NCBI RefSeq assembly: GCF_036417845.1
Contig: NC_090020.1
Span: forward strand, 43,322,425-43,386,424
From: Apteryx mantelli
Taxonomy: Eukaryota > Chordata > Aves > Apterygiformes > Apterygidae
Length of the DNA stretch: 64,000 nt
Reading direction: 5' to 3'
The stretch's first letter is position 1. Each line of letters begins with the position of its first letter. The position numbers were made by a program, and so were the translations under genes. This document shows positions 1 to 14,327 of the stretch, one piece after another. The notes beneath the pieces are model-generated. The model saw only the letters and a program-made list of their open reading frames with translations. It was not told the DNA's origin and made no database searches.

Positions 1-3000
1 CATAGAACTCTCTCCAAATGGACTATATTGATTTAGAGACATTCCTTATGTAATAGCCATCTGTAACGTTATAATTAGACCGAGCAACATACATGCTGGA
101 TTCTTTTTGAATTCTACAGGCACACAACCCTTCACATAACTTGCATATTAGATGCCTTTGACAATGACCTCTCTCTCTTTCACTTTGTGAGTTGTCATTA
201 GAGGTTTAATGCTGTTCTTTGCTTAAACGTTTTTTAGTCTTCTCTGAAATCACACAGTTAATAGTCTCAATAGGCACTCGTGTTTTGACTGGCTCTGTAA
301 AAATCACCAATTTACAAAAATTATGATTACTGAATTTACCTGATTCACTAATTAGCATTAGGAAGGATTTGGGGGCAACAAGAGAAGAAATAATGACAAT
401 TTGAATTAATGTTTTTTTCTATATATCATCACATTAGAATTACCTTTAAACAACCAATGAAGGTACTGATTTTCTTTCTACTCTAAGTTTTCTTGCTAGT
501 GCTGTCCTGGAGAGGACATTCTTGTTGGTGTAAGAGCTACAAAAATACAGTATTTTGTTTTCCCAATGTAGGGTTTTGCTCATTAGTTTTGGCATCAATG
601 CAGAAAGGAGTTTTTATTTTAATGGCACAGATCTTTTAAAAAGATAAAGATCCAGGGAAAAGCTAAAATAATACAACAACCTTCTAAATCAAATGCTACT
701 GTCAGAAAAATCTAATCATTTGTCTTTCCATAAACTGCAAGAGAATATCAGGGGTTTGGGACACAAGACAGAAACCATAAAGGTATTAATACAAGAAAAT
801 ACATTTTTAAAAATTAGCATTTACAAAAGATAAAGAACCACAAGGTTAAACACAGAGTATCTGGGTGTAATACCTTATGCAAATCAAATCAGGCATTTAC
901 AGTGAGTTAAATTACAGTATGCCTCTGCAGAGTACCTGGAGTGAATCTGATCACAGTAACTGTTACCACTGTTCAAAGTTGTTACTATCCAACAGCTTTT
1001 TGGTGGCTATATAGAGTATAATCTCAGACTAGTGCCCTAAAAACAGGAACCTGCATCTCAAGATGACCATTACTATTGGCACTTTTCTGACAGATTATTT
1101 AGATTATCTCTCTCTTTTTCTGGAAGTGATTCATTCCATCCAAACCCAGATCTGAAGTACACTAGCAAGAAGTTGAGAGACGACATGTAACAACAGAAAT
1201 TAGGGCACATCTCCACTGGAATTTGTTAAGGTTCCTGCCTTTCTACGTGTCCCTGATCATCTATTGCCTTATAGGTGCTACTTCAAAACTCAGGTAGAGC
1301 ATTGCTTAAAAGGAATTCAGCAGAAGAAATTCCTTCTTCCAGATGATCCTCTGGCATAGATGAGATGACAGTTTGCTACAGGTGGTAGGAACGCACAGCA
1401 AGAAGCACCATGTTCTCCCACCATTCCACCTGAAGGAGTCTTTTAATAACTTTAGCAGGCCACATGCCCAGAGAAAGTTCAGCATGTCCTTTTTCTACGA
1501 GAGAAACATGACCGTCTGCAATGAAGCGCAAGTCTCAAGTACGATGAAGATCATGGTTCAGTATTTAGCCTGAAGTAAAACATACATTAAATCATTATTA
1601 CTTTGTACTCCTTCTTCTCAAGATGGAATAAAAAAAAAGGAACATAAGTCATCCCAGAAACAGGAAAGCTGCAGCAAACAGCACTGCCTCAAAGCACAGA
1701 AAAGGACCGGTTGGGGGAAGCCCCCAGGGCACCAGCCCAACCAGGGAAGCACCAGTAACGCAACCTTGTTGCCATGAGGCAGTTGGCAGGGCAGCATGAT
1801 GCATCCTAGAGTGTGTGTCCAGGACCATCCTTCTAACTTAAAGACTTGTGCGATGGTTTTGAGATATCAGAGAATGTTTTATTGTAAACAGCATCCAGAC
1901 TTCAGTAATCCTAAGCAGTAAACCTTGATGATAAACAGCTCAGCACAAAGGCATATTGCACAATACAAGCAACAATACACCACAGATACATTCAATATCC
2001 CATTTTGTGGATGCTATTAAGAAAGGCTACAGTCTTCAGGATAATTCCTCTTGAAAACATAAACATCATAACGACCTTAACATCCTTGCACTTTAACATA
2101 AGATTTACCTTTAAAGCTCTGAAATTTGTCTAGTAGCAGCAAGCTGTTGCTTAGATTAAAACAAAAAACCCAAAACCTAACACTGAGAGTATGTCTAAGC
2201 TGCTGCTGTTACAGTGTTCCCTATAAAGATCCAGCATGAAATTAAATTCCAGCTAATACATCACTGAGAGGAAGCTGACCTAGAATAAAATGCTCAGTGA
2301 GAACATTAGAAAACTCAAATTAAAATCACTGTTGTATTAAAGTGAATTTTCTTGCTGTATTTGAGAAAAATATTTTATTATTCACTGTTTAAAAGAGTAT
2401 TGTGCAAGTCGAGGATCTAATCCTACAAGACACCCATGAAACAAACACCTTGCAAAACCACCATTTTTTCTCATTATTATTGAGCTTATAAGATATTTTA
2501 AAAAGTGCTAAAAACTTATGAAGCACTTCCTCTTCCACTCTGTAGATACTGTGAAAACTTCAAAGCCATGTAAAAGCTTCAATGGAAAGGCAATGTAGCT
2601 GAGCTCTTTCAAACAGAGGTCTGAAGCTAATTAAGTTGAGATACAGTAGAAGATGCTACAATAGAAGAAAGCAGATGAACCTGTAACTGTATTTTAACTG
2701 AGCACACTGTAGCAGAATAATAGTGTTCATAAAGCAACTAATGCTTAAGGGCATTTAGGAAAACTATTAAAGTAATTGGAAGAATTAAGTAGGCCACAAC
2801 TGTATGCACTTGTAAAAGGCGGACATTGAGATAAGAAGCTTAGGTATGTTGATAAAACTTCCTGAAAGTGGCTTTGTTGCATATTTTGCTTTTTTCTGAA
2901 GTCAGTTTTACTTTCTGTGCACTGAAGCTTTACACTGTGATTAGATACCAACTTTTAACTGTGCTGAACATATTTTAAAACAGGGCTGTTTTAAATGCTG

Positions 3001-6000
3001 TATTCTATCCTTCCTATTTTTAGTGGCTTTGGATAGTAAAGCTCATCTTGCAGTGCTTTACCACCTATACGGTAGCGACAGTATTGGCTCAAACAAGGCC
3101 AAATGGATCCCTGAAACAGGTGCAGATGAGACACAAGACACTTCTCTGCTGCACAGAAAGTGCAAGTGTGGATACTAGGGTTCCAGACTAAAACTGCTCT
3201 CCACCTGCAAATAAGTTGCATAGAAGTGAACAGGTTGTATGTGCTGAGTTTTCTCTACTGTACTGTTATCTTTCACATGCAGTTCAAAATTATAGTCCAT
3301 AAGCAGTCTCTCTTATCCAAAACCTAGTTTTAAACCTAATTAAAGGCAAAATACAAAAAAATGGAACAAACTCTACTATACAGAGGAAAACAGAGAAAGG
3401 TTGTTCGCTGGATTATGAAGACTACCTGTTTCATGGATCCTTATTCTGACATGAACATTTGCATTTTTAAGCCTTTCCGTGTTTCTGCTTTTTAAAAAAT
3501 GCTTATACTTACTGAGTGATTTATTATTTATTTTTCAATGAGGGAAGTTGGGGGCTGATTTTTAAATATAGCCTTGATAGATTACAAGGTAGATATTTCT
3601 TTTAAAATGTCAAGACTATCCCAACAGAACAGATTTTCATGCATGGATTACTTGGGCTTTAAATATTTATGATCATTTCAAACTACAAATGAAAATAAAA
3701 TAGTTATATCAACCCATGCTGGATCTGCATCATTGAGCATGTGAATAGCAGTACTGTCCAGCTTAAGTGTGTTATTCAACTTTCAGACATCACAGTGCTG
3801 AAATCTTCAACATTTATTAACATGCTTTATGAAGATATCCTAATAAACTCTTCTTTCCTGAAGAAACTAGAGATAACATGCAAAGTGAATCCCTGATCTG
3901 AAAGTTTCATTTTTTTAAAAGCTGGAGTGAATTCTGACATGAATCATATGGATTTTTACTCACCATTCTTTTCAAACAAAAAAAGGTTCACTATCTTCCA
4001 ACAAAGAATTACTCCTTATGAGGAATTCAGTAGCAGTAATGTGGATATCAGTGCTCAAAAGAAGCACTGCAAACAAGTATGCAAGTTCCTGTATTTCTAT
4101 CCAGTAACCATGGCAAAGGCTATCCTTTCTGACAACAAGGACAGGCGCTTAATTCATGGTTCAAAAAGAGCTCACTCCTCTTTAAAAGAAATGAAATTTA
4201 AGATTCTCATGTGAAACCCTGGGTGGAAAAAGCAAATTGCAAAATTCATGCTAAAAATACTTTATACATCTGCTGCATTTGTCTCCTTCAAAAGTACGTC
4301 ACTCACACTGACTTCTACTTTGGGAGCAGGAAACAAGGTAAGCTTGTTTCACACCCAAATCTCAAAATACAGCACGAGGTTCCAGGATTCTCCAGTATGA
4401 TGATGGTTTCTGGAAATGGAAGTGAACCTAATAGAAATTTAGGAAATATAAATGGAAGTATAAGGCCACAGAAGCAAAAGTTACCTTAGTCCTGAATGTT
4501 TGATTGTTCTTTGCATTTTTTATTTGAAAAAGTATTTTTATGTTCTCATATTCCAGTAAGTTGTGAAAGATTTATTTATATCTTGTAGAAAAATGAAGTA
4601 TTTCTTGAGCTCAGCATAGCAAATTTGTAAGAAAGACTTCAACTCTATCATAGTTATACATGAAGACAATCTTTTGTCTTCATTGTTAAGCTTTGCTTCA
4701 TAGTTATTTTATTCTGCCAAGCCAAACTAAACTAAGTTTTACTACTCACAATAAAACTTGACAACTGTGAAGAATCATTTGTATACTTGTTTCTCTTACC
4801 TTAAAATTCTTTACTCCTACAAGTAGAGTTAATTAAAACTAAAAAACTTCTAAAATGTGCACTATGGACACATTTGAAGTTTATGAAGAAGGAAAATGAT
4901 GGAGTGTTTATATCTTAGGACCTTAAAAGTTGATTTCAATAATAAATGGTGTTCTACAATTCAGCATCAGTGCTAGCAGATCCACAGACTGCCACTGCAA
5001 TGTTAATAAGGTATCAGCTTATACTTTTTTTTGAAAAACCTCTGGTGGTAATTAAAACAACCTCTAATTTAGAGTTTAATTAAGAAACAGGATAATGGGA
5101 TAATAAAAGTCCTATTTTAAAAGCTTAACATTTTCAGTTTGATATCTCCAGTCTATTAGCAGTCTGTTCTGTGCTTCTTTCAAAGGGGCACTGGCAAATT
5201 CCATCCTTGGCTCCCCACACATTTAAGTTAGTTTCCTTCTTGATGCAGAAGTGGGAGTGATTGTGTTTTTTAGCCTCCTGAAGCAAGAAGCAAAAAAAAG
5301 TTTTTTGGTGGGGGGAAGAGGGTTGTGGTGTGTTTTTTTTTCTTCAAGACACTTAGCAATGCAATACTTAATATTTGGCAGCTTTGAAAAACTAAGTTAT
5401 TGGACTAAGTCTAAATGCATGCAAATATCATCCAGTATTTTAAATGCAAGAAATCTAATGGGCTGTCTCCTATTCAGAAATTTTGCTCTTTTATGCTTTG
5501 TATTGTCGTTACATTATCTGCTGTAGATTACATTGGTGTGCACTGGGTACTCCAAATTATCATTAAATCAACTAGCGCACACAGTATAGACATACCTACA
5601 TACTTGACAATTTGGCTTAAATGAGGAGACATCATCAGTAACCATTTCATCAAGATAACTAATGATTTTTTCTGCACCTACTCAACATTTTCTACAGAAT
5701 CATAATAAAAGTTTTCTGTTTTTTCCTTGCTGCAGCAGGAGGCTACAATCTGCCTCTCATTCGCTCTGTTAATGCTAATGCAGAAGCTGAATTTAGGTCT
5801 ACTTAACCAATCATGTTAATCAACTGCTCACTGAGGTGTCACCTTTGTGGATGCTGACAGCAAGTCAAGAAGGAAGGTCCCAGCGGCTTCCTCTGAGCAG
5901 AATACTGCAAGAAAGGCCTGGGGAATTTGAGCACTTATCTCTGCTCAGCTTGCCATACAAAGTACCGGTACTTTGATTTTGTATTGGAAAAATCATTTGA

Positions 6001-7551
6001 AATTATGAGAAATTTAGGGTAAGATTTATGAAACCAGAACAAGGGAGGAAACCTCAGATGAGGAAATGTCAAATTTTCAAAATTGCGGTTTTATCAAAAG
6101 GGTATAATTGAAGCTGACAAACTCAACACCTTTCAATAAACCATCATCTAAATTTAAACAGCTAAGCAGGTCAAATAAAAACAAAAACACAAGCAAAGGA
6201 ATAGTGAAAATCTGGGACAATAATTGAAAACTAGCTTCTGTAAGAGTCAGATTTACTACATTGTCTTCATCCCATTTTGCCTGAAGGATGGAAAAATCAG
6301 AATTGTTTAACCCTAACTTTTGAGCGTGAGATTATTTCACTGCACTCTACCCCGTAATATTGCAGTCTGGAGCATTTTCAAGCAATATTACAGAAAAAAA
6401 TCTGAATGCTCCCAGAGATGAAGGCAGGCCGGAGCTTCAATCAGTATGCAAATTAAGAATTAACTCAAGTCTTCATCTGTTCGCACTGAGTGAAGAATTA
6501 ATGAAAAGCCATAAGCATAGGGCTCCAGATTCAATTCTTTTAGCAGGCCAGGAGAAAGGAAAAGCCACTATGCACTTATCTTCTACTTTTACAAACATCT
6601 ATCCATCCCTTGATCCAATCTAAAAATACCACAAACAGCAGCAGTGTTTTGTTTCTTTTTTTTTTCCTATGTGCTGTCCAGTTTGTGGGGTCAGCATATG
6701 ACTATTGAGAAGGAAAGTTTTATCTACCAACACATCAACTAAACAGTTGCAAATTTCCAGAGGAATCTCATCTCATAAATAGAAAAGTTCTCAGTAAGAC
6801 ATGATAGTCACCTAACACAGACCACCAACCACACAATTTTCAGCCATAAGCTGCAGTCCACCATTCACAACACCAAAAAATAGTAATAATAAAAAAATAA
6901 AACTTTACAAGCCAGCGTACATACTGCAGATTCTCAGTCCCACGTTGGGGAGATCAAGCTTTATTCTTACTGACTTGGAGACTTATTCCAAGACCATGGG
7001 CATGTTTTCCACAAGTAGAATGATTTTCAGACAGAGCACATTTTTTCTTTCGCTGCCCACCATGCACCTCCCATTTATGGATGTTTTTAATCTGATCTGA
7101 AGCTTTGAGAAATAGAATCAAAGCTAGGGTGATATAAACATTGAGTCTATTTACCTTATAATTAATAAGCTATCATGTGCCAAACCACTATTATAGAGTA
7201 CAAGAATTTTTTTTTAAATAATTATTTTGTTGGAGAAAAGGCAGGGAGAAAGGAGGAAACACGTTGGCTTTTTGTATTTACAACTCCTGAAAACTGAAAA
7301 ACACAGGGGAAATCACCAACTCCATAACCACAAGAAAACAATTTATACCGCCAGTCATTCTGGCATGTGATGAGAAATATCATACTAGTGCTTCCTTACC
7401 CTTAAAGCATCAAAGAAACAGGTGGGCCAGCAGGTTATTAAAGGACTTTTGTTACAGTACGATTTTCCAGAAAATACTGCACAGGATTATTTCAAGTGTC
7501 ACTACATTTTAACTGTTGCCGTCAGAAAAAGCAGACCCACTTGAGTCTGCT

Positions 7552-7582
7552 GAAAAACAAACAAACAAACAAACAAAAAAAC
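7552..7582. repeat. (AAAC)n microsatellite
   Basis: Five or six AAAC units are seen in COMMD10 intron 5. Confidence 0.9.
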
Positions 7583-8953
7583 ACCAAATTTTATTCCTAA
7601 AACAACTTACTATAATAAATACAGCTTGACTTTTTCTCCCCCCATCCTCTCACACTTCACTCATCTGAAAAATTCAATTTTGTTGATTTGGTCTTTCTAT
7701 ACTTTTTACTCTTTAGAACTGTTTGTGGCTGTGAAGACACCACTTCCTCCATTCAATCTTTTTTATTTTATTGTACATACTTGTTTATACATTTAAATGT
7801 TTTAGTCAATACAAGGGATTTGGATAGAACCGAATTGTTGTGACCTGTTCCTCTGCGTTGTTTAATGAAGTAAAGAGGGAAGTTGTAGGGCAGTTTGGCA
7901 GCCTTACTGTCTGTGAAGTGTCATTAAGAGATGGCAAGTTTTATCATGCACCTTTGACTACTAAATTCACAAAACAAACAGAAGGTTTACCATGGGAGGT
8001 AGAGAGAGATCAGGCAATATCCTCAAGTCACTCTTCCAGTAAAACAGCGTGTGGTTACTAAAATTGCTATGGGAGTGTGGGAATTCATCAGAAACATACA
8101 GTTCTAGGTGAAGATGTTCCTTAACTTTTTACATTACCACCGCTAGAAAAAACACAAGGTGTGATGCTGGTGCTCCAGCAAAACTCAAAACACTAAACAC
8201 AAAACAGTATTGTGCTAAAATCTTTTATGCAGTCTTTGCTGTTAAGTTGTAGCATTTGATTAAGGAAAGAAAGTCTCCACATGCGTCCTCAAGTAATGCA
8301 CTTCAATGGATTTTAACACATTCTGTAATTGCAGCTGAAAAGAAGAGAGGCCACAGTAAAGGGGTAAACCAGAGACAACTGTTTTCCTTGGAGTCAATGC
8401 TGCTTGCAACTATTCTGCTCAATGGACTACTCACACGGTTTTGGAGAAAAGGACAGTAATATTTGGGTATCTCCGCTGTGCACATAAAATTTTGCTCTGT
8501 CTTCCCTCTGTGTTTTATTGCTCCTTGATAATAAAAGCATATTAAAAAATAGACTTTCAGTCAGAACACTGTTAAATTCACCAGAATTTAACCTACCAGT
8601 CTACCATGTTATTCATAGTTTCTCTTTACCTTGTATCCTGTTTTCAGATGCATTCACTGTATTTAAAACAAGGGCTTCTATTTGGACATGCTTAGGTTCC
8701 TGGAGTCTAAGGCCAAAAGAGATCCCTAGATACAGAGGTGATTAAATTGCTTTATTACTCCTATTTAAAGCCTAATGACTTGAATCAAGTGGGTTTTTAA
8801 AGAGGCAACCATTCATGTCAGAAGTTGAAATATCCACCTCCATCCTTAACTGTTGCAACAGAGAATAGGTCCAGCTTCAACCCCCAGGTACTGGAACCTG
8901 AAATTTCACCATCATGGGATTAAAGAGCTCTCTAGTAACAGATATTTTCTTAC

Positions 8954-8970
8954 TTTTTTTTTTTTTTTTT
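8954..8970. repeat. Poly-T tract (17)
   Basis: A homopolymer in COMMD10 intron 5, with no element recognised beside it. Confidence 0.9.
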
Positions 8971-10065
8971 AAACTATACAAGCTGTAATCAGGTCATATA
9001 ACAAACTTATTTTTAGCTAACAAATTGTTCTCTTTAGTGGTTTCACTTCTCCAGATTCTCTATTTCTATAAAGCTTATTTTACATAATATAGCCATACTG
9101 AGATGCAAATCTGAAGTTTCACTTACACTGTTTTTAACTATGCCATAAACATCATAATTGTCAAAAACCACTCATCCACTCACCCACCAGTCTGCTGTGT
9201 GAGCCATATTTGTATTACCAAAAGTAAAACATAGAGGAATAAATTGTAATAATACAGTCCAGACCTGCACAACTGTTTTATCACAATATTAAAGAAAATG
9301 AAAGAACCTAGGGTGGATTCCTGGCTTTGAGGAACTGGTAATGTCTCCGACTTATATTACACACATTATGAATATCCTTGTTCTCCCTTGTTTGCAAGGA
9401 CCAGAATTAAGATATTCTGTATCCCAGTGGATAACGCTCAGATTCTATTCCTGAATTTACCAGGCGTTCATTGGATGGTGTTGACACAGTTGGCCTTCAA
9501 GATGTAGTCTAAGCTCATATCCTCTTTCTGTCCACTGAAAACACTAGAGTGAAAACAGTGACTGGGAAGCAGAAGAAGCTGGACAGCTTGCTAGGGCAAG
9601 CCAAGCACTGGATGGCTGCATTCCTGTGCTATTGCTGTCCTGGGCATATGTGGTTGCTTTTTAAACCTATCAGAATATGAAGGTTTAGAAAAACCAAAAT
9701 GTGCAAGCCAGTTATTGGACTAATTCACATTTAGCTTTCACAAGGCATAAAGAACAAATGCAAGGTTGTAAAATGTTATAATAGTATATTTAATAAGTTG
9801 AAAACATTTACAGAAACATTTCATATAGCATAATCTGTATTAGTTATTGTCAGGCTAGGCCTGGAAACAGGGTTTTCCTGGGACAGTGTTTTTTTCACAG
9901 TTGTATTCTGCCAGTGCAAGGTACCACTCAGGATGCAGTTTCATGTAAAACTGATCTGCAGTGTTCACTGGTGACAGAAGTACATTGTAGTTATTGTTGA
10001 ACATAGCAGGAGTAATAATACTGTCATCTTCCTCACCTATCATTTAACCTAAAAATTACACTTAT

Positions 10066-10088
10066 AAAAAAACAAAACAAAACAAAAC
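10066..10088. repeat. (AAAAC)n microsatellite
   Basis: A short run of AAAAC units follows an A-rich stretch. Confidence 0.8.
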
Positions 10089-11440
10089 AGGGATTGGAAG
10101 CATTGGAACTTCCTACCATTTGCTTCTGGTTTTTTTCCCCCCCTTCCAGGGATAACATTTTGCAGTTGTGGCAAGAAACTGCTCTTCCTCAGTACAGCAA
10201 AAATGGATTCTGGCTGCAACGAAATTACAATTTTATATCTCATTCAGACACATAGCAACAAGCTGAAAAAAGTCTACAGATTTCAGACCTGCTTAGGGAA
10301 ATTATTCATAAAAGTTACCTATTATGATAATGTACTTTCTAAATGTAGAATACTGCAGTTTTTAGAAAGGAATCTACAATGACAGTAGCACCAAATTAAG
10401 TTCAGCATGTAAAATGTAGAAGCTTTGCAGAGAAATGCACTGTTAACTATTTTTAATATACAACCTTCATGTCCCACTGATCAAATCCTACACTGTAAAA
10501 GGTAATAGGGACAAATTACAGAATTGTAGAAGAAATTAAAAAAAAAAAGTTTCTTTTAAGGGCTACTCTGCTTACTGGCCTCAAAGAGGCTCAAATCACT
10601 AGCATTACACTTAAGATAAACCAAGTCAATAATCATAAAATGTGACAAGAGATCAGAATCTAGACCCCAAACTGTGCATTTCTTGTGCTATAGGTTCTGC
10701 ACAGAGTATGTGCACAGATGTATGCCCATGTGCTATTTTAATATAGTATTAAATACGGAATACCGCAATATTTGCACTCCAGGCAGAGAACTACTATTGC
10801 CTCTGGTCCTTTATTCTGTTCTTTAGCTTTACTTGATTTTAGTACTTTTATATCTCATCAAACAGTTCCTTATGATGCAGGTTTCTCATAATGAATGCAA
10901 TGTCAGGTTACACTAAATACAGTAATTCTGTTTAATGCTTGACACAGGTCCCGAGTCTGCCAGCTGATGAACAACTCATTTTTCATTATCAAGTAGAGAT
11001 GGAGTGATTTTAATGAGAATCTGCTTCATCAAAGGACTGATCTCACAATGCTCTAATACTTTTGTATATCTCCAGTTAAGTAACATTTCTAATAGCACTT
11101 CACTTAGACAGTTTCAGTTAATACCCAACTGACCAGGATTTCATGGTTTCTAGAAAGCGCCAAAACAAATTAGGAACCTTTCATGAAATCCAAGTGTAAA
11201 TCTGTCTAGGAAATAGGTCTTTTGATCTGTGGATTTAATGATTCTATTGCTTTTTTCCTTTCAAAGACTGGCCTCACCTCTGATTCTTTCTGGAACCTAC
11301 TCATTCTTGTTACTTTTCTTGTTTAAACATAACAGAATAGATTATATATTAAATTAGTCATCACTCTATTCAGCTGCTTTTTCAGGATTCTGCATAAAAG
11401 TCTAGTTAAATCTCCGTAACTAAAATCTCTCCATAATTGC

Positions 11441-11650
11441 AGAATAATTTAGGTTGCAAGGGTCCCCAGGAGGTCATCTGGCCCAACTGTCTGCTCAAAG
11501 CAGAATTAACTTTGAAAGTCCAAATATTTTTCTTAAAAAGAATTTTCAACATAGATGAAACTATAGCTTCTCCAGAAATACCCACTTCTGACACCCTACT
11601 CTAGAATAACTCTGTGTGAAAACTTAAATCTTTTTCAAACTAGAGAAACA
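11441..11650 (-). mobile_element. CR1 LINE 3' fragment
   Basis: GGTTGCAAGGGTCCCCAGGA followed by GGTCATCTGGCCCAACTG and a TGCTCAAAGCAG segment is the reversed 3' end of an avian-type CR1. The match decays towards 11650. Confidence 0.75.
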
Positions 11651-13710
11651 TGGAAACAGTTCCCTCCAACTTTCATTTTGTCATTGTCAGTAATGTTCTT
11701 GGTTTTCTCCCCTGCACCAGGCAAATTTTATTTAAAATACTAATTAAATCCATTAAAACCCTTTTGATAATAATCACTTAGGACAGGAATCTTTCAGTCT
11801 CAGTTGTGGTTGCCTTAATCACTTTATTCCTTTTTATCTTTCCTTCAGAACTTTCTCTTTTTTCCCTTTTTGTGTTACTGCACGTTACAAGCAACATCCT
11901 TATTCCTATGATTTCCTTAGCTAGCTACATGTAAACTGTTAGTTGAGAAAACAAAGTGATAGGCTAATTCCTGCAGCTCAAACTGGTTTTTGCTCTTCAG
12001 TCTTTCATTTCCTCCCTCCGTCCATTCCTTGCATTCCATGTCCCTGATGATCCTTTAACCAAAACCATTCTGGCAATTTTATCTTATCTATTACTAATGT
12101 GCACAATATTTACCCTAAATGTGTTTCATATTGGAATTTCCATAATTTCTATTGTTCACCCCCTCCTATTTTCTCTCTCCTAGTATATACTGATTACAAC
12201 CAGGTAACTTTCTGATTATTTCTATTTCATACATGGTACCTCTGCTTAGTTATATATACACTTTACCTACGATTCAAAATCTTCTTATTGTATTCTTTGG
12301 CTTACATTTGGATGATACAGAAAATAATATTAAAACAGCTACAGTTCCGTGTGATAAGCTCACCATCTGTAAAACTTTATATGCAAACTTTATATATAAA
12401 TCTCTTTCAGGCCATGAATTCCTTGGGGTAGAGATTATATTATTTCTTTGTTTGTTTAAGGCTGAGCATATGAATGACAACCAATAACAGAAATGGAACC
12501 TAATCAAATAGGCTTCTCACAAACATGTAATAAAACAACAAAAGCAAAAAAGCTTATCAACTTCCTGGGTTTAAAATTTGTAGGAATTTTTAAAATATTT
12601 AATTTTCTCTTCATCTCTCACTGATTAACAAGAAAGGCAAACTTATCAGCTTTATTAAATTCCACACTAGACATTTCTCTTCCCCCCAACTGAAAACAAT
12701 ATAATGTTTCTAATCTTACCAAAATCCTCCTGATTTTTATATTAGTAGCATCAACCCTTCTAAAAGGCACAAACATTTATATAGAAGAGCATCACTTTCA
12801 TGAATGCTTGCAAACCAAAAAGCTAGTCCTTAGGTGCCTGCTACAATCTGGGAGAGGACTGCCATTTTGGAAAGCATGAGAACCGTGGCTAAGAAAAAGA
12901 AGAGGAGATCTTTTCAGAACAGTTTAAAGTCATATTTTCTTCTCTACTTCAAATGCCCTTCCTCATTCTAACGATCCACAGCCACCTCTGTACCACAGCT
13001 CACTTCTTTCTGTGTCAGTGCAAATGCTTGTAGGGCCATGCTGGAAACTGAAGCAAACCAGGATTTCTACAAAACTTATGAAATGTCGGGTTCGTTTGTT
13101 TTCTAATTCATTTCAGTGATTCAATTTGCACTATAGCTTCACAAGCATTACATCAGCACAACTGAGGGAGTGGTGAACTTTCCACCAGCCTTTCTTCCAG
13201 CTATTATGGAAGAAAATGCACACTTAGGGTTTCCATGGATTTAGAATCAATAAATTCCTCAATAGCCAAAAGGAGTAAGTATTTTTGTTTTTTTGTTTTT
13301 TAATTTCTAAGGCTCATCTCTACAGTCATAGATTGTTTTATTGCTTTCGTGGTTTGCCTTGAAGGACACTTGACAATTGTTCATATAGATATTTATTCAC
13401 ATGCAAAAAAACATTCAAGTTAAGCAACATTCAGGTTAGAGTCAATATCAGTAATTTCAGGAAAAAATACCTCTAAGTGAAGGTATTAACAAGAACAGCC
13501 AAAGAAATTCAATCCCATGCTGCTCCCTTCCATGTGCAACCTCTTCTAAAGCCCAGCAGTTTCCCCACCTTCGCACTGCCCTTCAGTCTGGTTGAACATT
13601 TCATGCCCTTTTCCAAATTGACTTGCAGGCTAGATGCAGTCAACAGCCAGAGTAATGAAATTGCAAACAAAACAGATTTTACTATTGTTCCCACATCTGG
13701 AGTCCCTCAC

Positions 13711-13733
13711 TTTTTTTTTTTTTTTTTTTTTTT
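13711..13733. repeat. Poly-T tract (23)
   Basis: A homopolymer that pairs in sense with the poly-A at 14306-14327, 570 bp away. Confidence 0.9.
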
Positions 13734-14305
13734 ACAAGTTTAAAATCAGGACTTTAGTACAGTCAGAAAACTTGCTGGAAAAATCCTTTTGGTCTCCTCG
13801 CCCATCTTTCTGCCAGTGCAGGACCGTATTGTAGCTTATACTCTCCAGAAATGGATTTCTGTAGAGCATTCATCCATCTGGGGGAGATCAGCCAGCTTAT
13901 TCTCCGTCATTTTACACGCCCCCTTCAGAAAGCGGAGAATACTGAGCCAACTCCTCACGCTAGACTCAAGGATACAGGGAAGCCCAGCAAAGCACCCTCC
14001 ATCTCTCGGCTACAATATTTCAGCATTTGGACTCTGTTCTCTCAGGACAGTGTCACCCGCTTGTTGCTTTACTGACAGCACGGCCTTACCTTAGGTCAGT
14101 ATGATTATCATCAGCTATTGTCTCAGTAAAAGTCTAGGACTTTTATAAATTGAAGTGATAATTTTTAAGTAGTTTAAGTCAACTAAACTTCAAAGAAATT
14201 TTATAGGACAGAATAAAAGGCACTTTTCTACGCCAAGGCTTCTCATTGATATATTCCAAACACCTTTACACTTGGTAAAGATTTCAGGAAAGAAGAAGAA
14301 GAAGG

Positions 14306-14327
14306 AAAAAAAAAAAAAAAAAAAAAA
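14306..14327. repeat. Poly-A tract (22)
   Basis: A homopolymer preceded by AAG units. It could be the tail of a retroposed piece, but no target duplication was found. Confidence 0.9.
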
